Source of the DNA: Bartonella sp. AU16XJBT
GTDB lineage: Bacteria; Pseudomonadota; Alphaproteobacteria; Rhizobiales; Rhizobiaceae
DNA length: 64,000 bases
Assembly (NCBI RefSeq): GCF_028618665.1
Contig: NZ_JAQITF010000009.1
Coordinates: 25,027 to 89,026 of the forward strand
Direction of reading: 5' to 3'
Positions within the stretch are counted from its first letter, which is position 1; the number at the start of each line of letters is the position of its first letter. The notes beneath the pieces were generated by a model. The model made no database searches and was not told the origin of the DNA. It saw only the letters and a program-made list of their open reading frames with translations. The position numbers and the translations under genes are program-made. Positions 43,670 through 51,651 of the stretch are shown piece by piece.

Positions 43670-44432
43670 ATGAAAATAATCTTTCATTTTATCAACTTGA
43701 ATATCTGCCGACAAATTGTTTACGGTAAGAATTTGGCTGGGGAGTTTATTCTTTCTTTGTGCTATTATTTTATTCAATTCATATTTATTGATAGAATATC
43801 TTCTTTTTCAGGAAGAATTGGTAACTATAGCAGAGATGAGATTCATCTTATCTTTGTGGTGTTTGTTTTACTTGGTGAATATTTTTACTCATTCTATTGA
43901 AACGTTTTTTGAAAAAGTAGCGGATGGTAAAATTGAGCCATACTTGATAAAGCCTGTTTCAATTTGGTTGTTGATGTTGTTTGGTTGGTGTAAACCACTT
44001 AATCTGATCAAGCTATTTGTTCTGTATGTGAGTGCCTATTTATTCGTATCATTACCGGATATGTCTGATCTTAAGCTTAGATGGATCTCTTTTATTGTTG
44101 CAATATTTTGTGTTTTTATCGTCAATATTTGTTTTTTCATGATGTTTAATTTTGTAACATTTGTTACCAGTCGTAAGATGCCAGTCGAATATTTTCATGA
44201 AATGATTTACGAGCTTTCATTTGTCCCAATAGGAATTTATCCTTTAAATCTTGTAAAATGGCTTTTGTTTATGCTTCCCATGGCTTTTTCTGCTTCTTTG
44301 CCTGTGTCCCTGTTGCTTGGTAAAGGCGAATGGAATATTGGATATCTTCTGTTGAGCGCTTTTCTTTCCATTGCTATGACTTTTATAAGTTATAAGAAAA
44401 CAATTCGTCAATTTAATGGATTAGGGGGATGA
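43670..44432 (+). pseudogene. ABC-2 type permease, second subunit, one-base frameshift
   Basis: The ATG at 43670 begins a frame MKIIFHFINLNICRQIVYGKNLAG that reads into nonsense after about 24 residues. A second frame from 43716, opened only by a TTG without a ribosome binding site, gives the remaining 230 residues of a permease (GSLFFLCAIILFNSYL onward, with GKIEPYLIKPVSIWLL). Removing one G from the GGGG run at 43739-43742 joins the two into one continuous protein of about 253 residues. It is either a recent mutation, a sequencing error or phase-variable. The rest is undamaged. Confidence 0.65.
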
Positions 44433-45252
44433 GATGAACGTTAGCCTGATTATAAAAATAAAAAATTGAGTGAATAATTCTATTGTGCCATAAATTATCG
44501 TTATTTATGCCGGCGATATAAGGCATATGAAATTTGCACATGAGGCTTTTTGTTAGATATATTGACGCGTAAGATCGGCTGTGTTTCATAGCTGCGAGCA
44601 AAGAATTTATAAAAGAAATCAGAGAGTTGAATTGCTTGGTTTTAGATCAATTTTGGTTTGAGTTTAGATGGCAGCTTGATGACAAAAACCAATGATAAGA
44701 TGATGTCAAGATTACTTCATAATACGGCTGGATTTGTTCTTGTTGCGGTTATGTTACTAAAAAATTGTCAAAGACGGGTGATTTTTACATGGGTAGAATG
44801 TGGTTATTCGTGCGGATTTTATTCGTGCAATATATTGTTATGTTGTGATTTTTTTCTTAAATAATAAGAAAATTGACTGAGTAAAGTTTCTAAGCCGCCC
44901 GATAGAAAGGGCAAGATGCGGTCGATAATCGCCTGAAAAATAACAGAGCTTACTAAGCCAGAAAGCACAAAACAATAGCAACTAGCTTGAGTTCAATAAG
45001 GTAATATATTTCTAGTGTTTTTTGTAAATCAAAAGAAAAGTTCTAATTTTTCGTATGCATGACTCATTTTATATTATGATTTTTGTAAGCGAAAGAGAGA
45101 TTAATGTCTCAATATTAAAGTATTATATATGAATATATTTTATTATTAACTTTAAAATACTTGAAATGATAAATTTATACGTTAAAAATAAATTGTATTT
45201 ATTTATATTATTTGAGCATTTTAGTTTCTAATTGTTATGGTGGATATTATTG
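44433..45252. other. AT-rich region with possible exporter remnant
   Basis: About 820 bases with no intact gene. A short plus-strand frame at 44658 has no family. The minus strand at 44855-44995 reads like a piece of a type I secretion transporter (see separate entry). Otherwise nothing is recognised. Confidence 0.4.
44855..44995 (-). pseudogene. Possible remnant of a type I secretion ABC exporter
   Basis: On the minus strand this stretch translates as LVSSVIFQAIIDRILPF, then LETLLSQFSYYLRKK. FQAIIDRILPF followed by an ETL block resembles the first membrane segments of HlyB-type exporters. The block also has a higher G+C than its surroundings, as expected for a coding relic. Only about 45 residues survive and there is no start, so the call is tentative. 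Confidence 0.28.
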
Positions 45253-45438
45253 ATGTGGATGTATTTTGTTAAATTTATTATAAAAGCACTGCATTCAATA
45301 CTTATTGTTATTACTATCATATATTCATTTATATTGTACTATGAATCTAAAGGTTTCAGTAAAATAGAAACTAAGAAAAAGTTATTATCATTCGTAAAAT
45401 TATATTTTATATTTATGGTGATATTATCTGTTATATGA
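45253..45438 (+). CDS. Hypothetical small membrane protein, first of an overlapping pair
   Basis: A 61-residue frame starting at an ATG with GGTGG nine bases upstream. It is almost wholly hydrophobic from residue 4 to 26 (FVKFIIKALHSILIVITIIYSF), then basic (KGFSKIETKKKLL), then hydrophobic again, so two membrane segments are likely. Its stop overlaps the ATG of a second small ORF by four bases (ATGA). No known family is recognised. The AT-rich context could produce such frames by chance; the overlap and ribosome binding site argue for a real gene. Confidence 0.35.
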   Translation: MWMYFVKFIIKALHSILIVITIIYSFILYYESKGFSKIETKKKLLSFVKLYFIFMVILSVI

Positions 45439-45599
45439 TTAGTTATTATTATATTAAATTTATAATTATATATTTAGTTAATGCTCTTTCTATAGAGCTT
45501 ATGAGATATGCTATTAATAAAATTATGTTTTTAATTTTGTCTAAAGAAATAAAGAGAAAAATAAATCTAGACAGCTTCTTTTTCAATAAACAAAAATAA
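45435..45599 (+). CDS. Hypothetical small basic membrane-type peptide, second of the pair
   Basis: A 54-residue frame whose ATG overlaps the stop of the previous ORF (ATGA). Residues 5-20 are hydrophobic (YYIKFIIIYLVNALSI) and the C-terminal half is basic (LSKEIKRKINLDSFFFNKQK). No family is recognised. If real, it is translated by coupling with the upstream ORF. The evidence is only frame, overlap and composition. Confidence 0.3.
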   Translation: MISYYYIKFIIIYLVNALSIELMRYAINKIMFLILSKEIKRKINLDSFFFNKQK

Positions 45600-46044
45600 T
45601 GCGTTCATTTGATGTTGTAAAATAACAGATAACGATCATATGTTTGTGATTAACAGTGATAAAAACAATGTGATTTGTGATATGGAGATTGAAAACTTTT
45701 TTGTGTATCATTCACATTTTCTTACCAAATTTTTTAAAAATTATATAAAGCAGAAAAAATCAATGCTGTAGCGATATTAACATTTATAATGAATCTTTTA
45801 TTGTCTAGTGTTGTGAATGCTTTTGCATTTAACAATGCATTAATAGCATGTATGGTCTATTCTAAAGTTTTGTTTAAATTCATAGGTAAGTTCTATTTTG
45901 ATTTGTTATTGCATAGCTCGTATTGATGTATAACAAAAAACGATTGAGAAAATATAAGATCACAAAAATAAATTTTTGATTGGGCATATAAACTACCGAT
46001 TGTTTATAGATCAAAAAAATCTATGCGTATCAAAGTTACGTAGT
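45600..46044. other. AT-rich non-coding stretch
   Basis: About 445 bases of very AT-rich DNA. Two short frames (43 codons at 45640 and 45 codons at 45789) start with ATG, but neither has a ribosome binding site or similarity. They are not annotated as genes. Confidence 0.4.
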
Positions 46045-46520
46045 TTTTTTCTCTTCAAAATGCGCATTTGAGTTAAATTTTGTGATTGATAGCGATGAAA
46101 ATATGGATATCATTCGATATCCACGAATTTTATATATTCATCTAAAAAATATACGATAAAAATTTTACGGCTATGGTGGATTTCATTTTTATAAACTGAA
46201 GAAATATAATACAGGGCATTACAAATATTTGCGACAAAATAATTTTATTCGGTGTTGTTGAGACTTTTATGGTTTACATTTTTATCATTTTATTTTGGGT
46301 AGAGAGAGTGCGTATTCATTATTATTTTTCTATTTTATCTTAAAAGCTTAAAGTTATATTAATGTCAAAAAGCTATAATTGTGGAAGATAACGAATTTAA
46401 ACGGAAGTTATTCCGCGATTCTGTAGAAACAAATGGCTGTAAGATCATTGAAATGTGTAATGGCTTCTTTATGGATTAAAGTTGGCACATCCATCAATGT
46501 CATATCTTATCTCTAGCTTT
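46045..46520 (+). pseudogene. Decayed duplicate of divK with its upstream region
   Basis: This stretch matches the promoter region and first third of divK at 47567-48060. Shared blocks include CTCTTCAAAATRCGCA, TTGTGGATTT-like sequence, TGGTTTACA with TTTATCATTTTAT, ATGTCAAAAA and GTGGAAGATAA. The start codon copy is at 46362, but a two-base deletion after it shifts the frame and a stop follows nine codons later. Similarity fades by about 46520. It is a direct repeat about 1.52 kb away from the intact gene. Confidence 0.7.
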
Positions 46521-47011
46521 TTCAATCAAAGATCTAAGCTTGTGCTTACGCTCATTTTTACTCGCTTAGCTATTTCTCCTCAATCTATAATAAGAAAAAA
46601 ATATTTTGTTATAATATTTAAATAAATATGTTTATCTTACTACATTATATAAAAATAAAAAACATTATGTGTAACTAAAAAACAACACTGTAATATTTTT
46701 ATATTATAATATTTATGAATTAAAGAAAAAATATAATAAAAACAATAAAATAATTATTTAGTTTTAGCTAAATTATACAATTTAAAAATACATATCAAGT
46801 AATTGACAATTTAAATTTAATATGTATTGTATTAATTTTAAATATTGTATAACATAAAATGATAATTAAAATAAAATTATTAATTAAAATTTTGTGTTAT
46901 ATTCTTCTTTTCAGAAGATAGATAGACGTTATTGATAGATGATGCGATGTTTTTTGTTTAGAGGGACAATAAATAAAATTTATTTTATTAAATATTATAT
47001 AGGTGGTTATG
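46521..47011. other. Extremely AT-rich spacer
   Basis: About 490 bases, much of it runs of A and T with long homopolymer-like stretches (46600-46900 in particular). No gene is seen. Its last ten bases carry AGGTGG, the ribosome binding site of the next gene. Such DNA is typical of horizontally acquired or decayed regions. Confidence 0.5.
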
Positions 47012-47374
47012 ATGAAAATATTTAATCATTGTATAGTGTATGTCGTTGCAATGGCTATTTTCTTTTCGCAGGTTTTTTGTGCTAATGCTGATTCTTTAAA
47101 TGGTAGGTTTCAAAATACTGGTTTCATTTCTGTAATGACACAAGAAAATGGAGTTACTAAAGCTGTTAATATGATTATTAGCCAATTTGGAGGACAAGGT
47201 GCTGAAAAAAATGTCCACAAGGTTGCGGCTTTAATGGGGATGGAGGCAGCGATTTTTGGTTTAATTGCATATCTTGTATATTTCTTTACTAGAAAGCCGC
47301 CAAGTCCTAGAAGAGCGACAGGTGGAAGAACGTTCGATGCTGTTACTCATAGTGCATGGGCTCTTAATCCTTGA
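47012..47374 (+). CDS. Small exported one-helix membrane protein, unknown function
   Basis: The 120-residue product has a clear signal peptide (IVYVVAMAIFFSQVFCANA, cleavage after ANA), a polar stretch of about 50 residues, one membrane helix (MEAAIFGLIAYLVYFFT) and a short C-terminal tail with RKPPSPRRATGG. The ATG at 47012 has AGGTGG five bases upstream; ATG 47009 and GTG 47003 are poorer. It lies between the two divK copies and has its own terminator, so it is a single transcription unit. The family is not recognised; a secreted or envelope role is inferred only from the signal. Confidence 0.6.
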   Translation: MKIFNHCIVYVVAMAIFFSQVFCANADSLNGRFQNTGFISVMTQENGVTKAVNMIISQFGGQGAEKNVHKVAALMGMEAAIFGLIAYLVYFFTRKPPSPRRATGGRTFDAVTHSAWALNP

Positions 47375-47413
47375 TGAAGTTTAAATTATTCCTATTATTG
47401 AATGTTTTATATT

Positions 47414-47455
47414 AAATAAACCGTGATATTTAAGCACGGTTTATTTATTTTTTAC
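47414..47455 (+). terminator. Strong terminator after the small exported protein
   Basis: AAATAAACCGTG and CACGGTTTATTT form a perfect 12-bp stem with a nine-base loop, followed by ATTTTTTA. It starts 40 bases after the stop codon and supports that the 47012 ORF is expressed. Confidence 0.8.
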
Positions 47456-47904
47456 TTTTAATAATATTGATAAATTTATTCTTTTATATCATTAAGATAT
47501 TGTTGCGGGCGGAATGGCAGTGTAGGGGGATTAAATTTAAATAATTAGCTGCTTTTTAAAGTTAATTAAATTTTTTCTCTTCAAAATACGCAGTTGAACT
47601 AAGTTTGTACTTGATATTTTTTTTATGATGAAAATACATATGCTTTAATTGAAATACCCATGAACTGTGCGTATCCAGTCAAAAAATATAGGGTAATATA
47701 ATCTTATGGGTATTGTGGATTTTATTCTGATGAACCGAAAAAGCACAGTGATGCGTCTTACAAAGATTTGCAAAAAATGCTTTTATTAGAGGCTGTTCAT
47801 CTCTTTGTGGTTTACAATTTTTTTTATCATTTTATCTTAAGACAAAGAGAATGTGGATTCATTTCTATTTCTCTATTTTATCTGAGAAGGATGGAGTTAT
47901 ACGA
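47456..47904 (+). other. Upstream region of divK, duplicated at 46045
   Basis: About 450 bases without a gene. From 47567 on, it matches the decayed copy at 46045-46361 in order. The conserved parts presumably carry the divK promoter and leader; a GGAG ribosome binding site lies nine bases before the ATG. Confidence 0.55.
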
Positions 47905-48270
47905 ATGTCAAAAAAAGTCATGATCGTGGAAGATAATGAGCTTAATATGAAGTTATTCCGTGATCTTGTAGAAGCAAGTGGCTATGAAACCGTTGAAACA
48001 CGTAATGGTCTTATGGCATTAGATTTGGCGCGTTCATCGATGCCATCTCTTATCCTTGTGGATATCCAGTTGCCAGAAGTCTCTGGAATAGATGTTATTA
48101 AACAATTAAAAGAGGATGAAGAACTTCGATCAATCCCCGTTGTTGCTGTAACAGCTTTTGCTATGAAGGGGGACGAGGAACGAATTCGTGCCAGTGGATG
48201 TGAAGAATATATGTCAAAGCCTATTTCTGTCCCTCATTTTATTACAATGGTAAAACATTTTGTGGACTGA
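47905..48270 (+). CDS. divK: Cell-cycle response regulator DivK
   Basis: This 121-residue single-domain receiver has the acidic pocket VEDNELN at residues 8-14, phosphoacceptor Asp53 ([13 protein letters not shown]), Thr/Ser switch in [16 protein letters not shown] and Lys in MSKPISVP. It is close to DivK, which in Caulobacter and Brucella controls the CtrA pathway through DivJ and PleC. Unlike many relatives, pleD does not follow; rpsI-rplM comes next on the other strand. The ATG at 47905 is chosen over the longer frame from 47851. Confidence 0.93.
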   Translation: MSKKVMIVEDNELNMKLFRDLVEASGYETVETRNGLMALDLARSSMPSLILVDIQLPEVSGIDVIKQLKEDEELRSIPVVAVTAFAMKGDEERIRASGCEEYMSKPISVPHFITMVKHFVD

Positions 48271-48550
48271 AGCTTTGTTAAATGATGATAGAAAAAGACA
48301 TTGAAAAGCTATAAGATTGCTAAAGTTATCACACAAATATTTTTGTGCTTTAGCATGTGGATATATTCAAGTTAGTAAAACAGACTTTTAAAATTGACAC
48401 GAAAGTTTTGAATTTTTTTTGGTCTATTTTTCTTAGTTTTTCTCTTAAGAGAAACAGCTGTTTTGCATTTTTGTTTTTTCTAATCGGTATAAATTTGTTC
48501 CTACATTCATCTAAAAGTCTGTTTTAGCAGGGTAAAAATTTAGCAAGATG
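48271..48550. other. Gap between divK and rpsI
   Basis: About 280 bases, AT-rich, ending at the rpsI terminator. Nothing else is recognised; there is no trace of pleD. Confidence 0.5.
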
Positions 48551-48575
48551 AAAAAAGCCCCGATGAAAACGGGGC
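48551..48575 (-). terminator. Terminator of rplM-rpsI
   Basis: Read on the minus strand, GCCCCG and CGGGGC pair around a seven-base loop (TTTTCAT) and are followed by six T. It lies 26 bases beyond the rpsI stop. Confidence 0.85.
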
Positions 48576-48600
48576 CCTATATATTGCATAAAAATTGAAA

Positions 48601-49086
48601 TTAACGTTTTGAAAATTGGAAAGAACGACGCGCTTTTGCTTTACCGTATTTTTTACGTTCAACAACACGGCTATCGCGGGTAAGAAATCCCCCTTTTTTC
48701 AAAATTGGTCGGAGTTCTGGTTCGTAATAGGTTAAAGCTTTGGAAATACCATGGCGTACCGCACCAGCTTGTCCAGAAAGACCACCACCTGCAACGGTTG
48801 CAATAATATCAAATTGGCTATCCCTATTTGTTGCAACAATTGGTTGACGAAGAATCATTCTTAGAACGGGACGCGCGAAATATTTGTCAAATTCCTTGTT
48901 ATTAATGATAATTTTTCCAGAGCCCGGTTTAATCCACACGCGAGCAACAGCATCTTTTCGTTTTCCTGTTGCATAGGCACGTCCTTGAGAATCAAGCTTC
49001 TGCACGTGGACAGGAACAACATTTTCATGGAGCTCTGTAATATTTGTTACCATGCTAAGTTCAGAAAGAGAATTAATTTCAGCCAT
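48601..49086 (-). CDS. rpsI: Ribosomal protein S9
   Basis: S9 has a C-terminal tail that reaches the P-site tRNA. The 161-residue product has [19 protein letters not shown] and ends [17 protein letters not shown]. An N-terminal extension of about 30 residues before the family core is usual in Rhizobiales. The ATG at 49086 with AAGGA upstream is preferred to a TTG at 49092. It follows rplM directly. Confidence 0.96.
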   Translation of the reverse strand: MAEINSLSELSMVTNITELHENVVPVHVQKLDSQGRAYATGKRKDAVARVWIKPGSGKIIINNKEFDKYFARPVLRMILRQPIVATNRDSQFDIIATVAGGGLSGQAGAVRHGISKALTYYEPELRPILKKGGFLTRDSRVVERKKYGKAKARRSFQFSKR

Positions 49087-49088
49087 AA

Positions 49089-49553
49089 TCAAGCAATCCT
49101 TTTGTTTTTGCGGTTTAAAGCGCCAACGTCAAGAGACTCGGGCTGTTGTGCTTCATGCGGATGTTGGCTTCCAGCATAAACACGGAGATTCTTCAATTGA
49201 CGGCGACCAAGGGGGCCACGCGGAATCATGCGTTCTACAGCTTTTTCAACAACGCGTTCGGGAAAACGCCCTTCAAGAAGCTGACGTGCTGTACGTTGTT
49301 TGATTCCACCAATATAGCCGGTATGCCAATAATATGTTTTATCTGTATATTTTTTACCGGTCAGAGCTATTTTATCGGCATTGATGACAATAACGTTGTC
49401 ACCATCATCAACATGTGGTGTAAATGTAGCTTTATGTTTGCCACGTAAGCGGTTTGCAACAAATGTGGCAAGACGACCTAAAACAAGGTTTTCTGCGTCA
49501 ATAATAACCCATTTTTTCACCACTTCAGTTGGCTTTTGTGAAAAAGTTGCCAT
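49089..49553 (-). CDS. rplM: Ribosomal protein L13
   Basis: L13 is an early-assembly 50S protein. The 154-residue product has [27 protein letters not shown] and the signature [20 protein letters not shown]. It is the first gene of the pair, and S9 follows. Confidence 0.97.
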   Translation of the reverse strand: MATFSQKPTEVVKKWVIIDAENLVLGRLATFVANRLRGKHKATFTPHVDDGDNVIVINADKIALTGKKYTDKTYYWHTGYIGGIKQRTARQLLEGRFPERVVEKAVERMIPRGPLGRRQLKNLRVYAGSQHPHEAQQPESLDVGALNRKNKRIA

Positions 49554-49849
49554 AGAAGTATCCTTTAATTAAAGCCCCTGTAGCATGAGGGCATTTTCAT
49601 TGTTTGCGTTGAAGATTGTTAGCACAGCGAAATATTTAACACATACTTGTTGCTCTGATATAATGTCTTTTGATTGACGTCAAGAGAAAATAAAAACTTT
49701 ATAAAACAGCACTTTATGATTGAGGTATTATAATACCTTATTAAAATAATTTTATGGATAATTTAAATTTAAAATGAATGTTGCAAAAGGCTATTTTATC
49801 TTTAACGCATGATTGTATTTTATTAATCGCCATTATAAAATAAGCGGCA
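49554..49849. other. Divergent gap between rplM and recJ
   Basis: About 300 bases that must hold promoters for rplM (minus) and recJ (plus). AT-rich with no clear -35/-10 picked out. Confidence 0.4.
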
Positions 49850-51634
49850 ATGCAGCTGTCTCGTTATTTTCTCAATGTTGAATCTTCTGCTTGTGGTCAA
49901 GCTTGGTTAGATGCTCTTGATGTTCAAGGGATAAATAATGCGCGTGCTATTTCTCAAAAGTTTGGTTTTCCAGATCAGTTAGCGCGAGTCCTTTCAGCAA
50001 GAGATGTGGATGAAACTGAAGCTGTTGCTTTTATTAATCCAACATTGCGAACGCTTATGCCGGATCCAGAAAGTTTTAAAGATATGCAATGTGCAGCAGA
50101 GCGTATTGTTAAGGCTCTTCTCAATCAAGAACAGGTTGCTGTTTTTGGTGATTATGATGTTGACGGTGCTTGTGCATCAGCACTTATAGCGCGTTTTTTT
50201 CGCTATTTGGGGATTGAAGTCAAAATTTATATTCCCGATCGTATTGTTGAAGGCTATGGGCCGAATGAACAAGCAATGAGAATGCTCGTGCAAGAAGGTG
50301 CCCGTTTAATTATCACGGTTGATTGTGGCGCAAATAGTCCAGATGCTGTAAAAGCGGCGAGGCTTGCGGGGGCTGATGTTGTGATTTTAGATCATCATCA
50401 AATGTCAGAGGTTCATCAAGAAGCTGTTGCTCTTGTCAATCCTAATCGCCCTGATGATTTTTCTAAACAAGGCCATTTATGTGCAGCAGGTGTTGTCTTT
50501 ATTACATTAGCTTGGGTTCATCATTTGCTGCGGAAAAAGCAATTTGAAAGGAAGCTGCCTGATCTTCTTAGTATGCTTGATCTTGTTGCATTGGCAACCA
50601 TATGTGATGTTGTTCCATTACAGGGTGTTAACCGTGCTTTTGTGGCAAAAGGGCTTCAAGTTGCTCGTTCTATGCATAATCCAGGGATAGCAGCTTTAAC
50701 AAAGGTTGCACGGATAGGGGAGCCACTTAATAGTTTTCATTTAGGTTTTTTATTAGGTCCTAGAATTAATGCAGGAGGGCGCATTGGCGACCAAGCTTTG
50801 GGAGCGCGTTTGCTTAGTTGTGAGAATAAAGATGAAGCGGACAGAATAGCAGAACAATTAGATCAGCTTAATCAAGAACGCCAAGAAATGGAGAACATTC
50901 AATTAGCACAGGCGGAATCTTATATTGCTTCTCTTTATCAAGATCAAGAAACACCATTGTCACTTGTCATTTCTCATCAAGAATGGCATCCGGGAATTAT
51001 TGGTATTCTTGCTTCCCGCCTTAAAGAGCGTTTTTTTTGTCCTGTTTTTGCTATCGCTTTGAAAGAAGATGGAAATGGCGTAGGGTCAGGACGCTCAATT
51101 CATGGCATAGATTTAGGAGCACTCGTTCGTGAAGCTGTTACCCTCAATTTATTAGAAAAAGGAGGGGGGCATAGTATGGCAGCAGGAATTACAATTCAAT
51201 CGACAAAAATTGAAACTTTTCGAAAATGGCTAGAAGAAAAAGTTTCTGTCATGGTTTCACAATTACATGCAAAAAAATCTCTTCGTATAGATGGTTCTCT
51301 TTCTGCTTCTGGTGTCAATCAAGCACTCTTTGAGTTGCTTGAAAAGGCGGGGCCTTTTGGGACAGGGAATGCGACACCTGTTTTTGTTCTTCCCTCTCAT
51401 CGATTGGTGAACCTATCTGAAGTTGGAAAAGGACATCTTCGTCTCATTGTATCTAATGGGGAAGGCAAAAAACTGCAAGGAATAGCTTTTCGTGCTGTAG
51501 GGACAGCGCTTGGTGATTTTCTGTCGAGAAATATTGGTGAAATGATTCATTTAGCGGGTCATCTTAGTTTGAATTATTGGAATGGAACGATCAATCCGCA
51601 ACTGCGCGTGATTGACGCTGCTGCAGTGATTTAA
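49850..51634 (+). CDS. recJ: Single-strand DNA exonuclease RecJ
   Basis: A 5'-3' exonuclease in recombination and mismatch repair. The 594-residue product has the DHH-family motifs: GDYDVDG (D101, D103), VDCGANS, LDHHQMSE (residues 181-183), then DLVALATICDVVPL and the DHHA1 motif GGGHSMAAG. An OB domain follows. The ATG is the first in frame with family similarity. Length is normal. Confidence 0.95.
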   Translation: MQLSRYFLNVESSACGQAWLDALDVQGINNARAISQKFGFPDQLARVLSARDVDETEAVAFINPTLRTLMPDPESFKDMQCAAERIVKALLNQEQVAVFGDYDVDGACASALIARFFRYLGIEVKIYIPDRIVEGYGPNEQAMRMLVQEGARLIITVDCGANSPDAVKAARLAGADVVILDHHQMSEVHQEAVALVNPNRPDDFSKQGHLCAAGVVFITLAWVHHLLRKKQFERKLPDLLSMLDLVALATICDVVPLQGVNRAFVAKGLQVARSMHNPGIAALTKVARIGEPLNSFHLGFLLGPRINAGGRIGDQALGARLLSCENKDEADRIAEQLDQLNQERQEMENIQLAQAESYIASLYQDQETPLSLVISHQEWHPGIIGILASRLKERFFCPVFAIALKEDGNGVGSGRSIHGIDLGALVREAVTLNLLEKGGGHSMAAGITIQSTKIETFRKWLEEKVSVMVSQLHAKKSLRIDGSLSASGVNQALFELLEKAGPFGTGNATPVFVLPSHRLVNLSEVGKGHLRLIVSNGEGKKLQGIAFRAVGTALGDFLSRNIGEMIHLAGHLSLNYWNGTINPQLRVIDAAAVI

Positions 51635-51651
51635 AAGAGATATTTTTTACA

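Noticed and set aside
43716..44432. Second ABC-2 permease as a separate gene starting at TTG 43716
   Set aside because: No ribosome binding site fits, and the ATG-started frame at 43670 supplies the missing N-terminus if one G is removed.
44658..44864. 68-codon plus-strand frame with a hydrophobic stretch
   Set aside because: TTG start, no ribosome binding site, and it runs opposite to the exporter relic that partly occupies the same DNA.
45640..45926. Two further small ORFs (43 and 45 codons) after the overlapping pair
   Set aside because: They have ATG starts but no ribosome binding site, no overlap and no similarity; such frames are expected in DNA of this composition.
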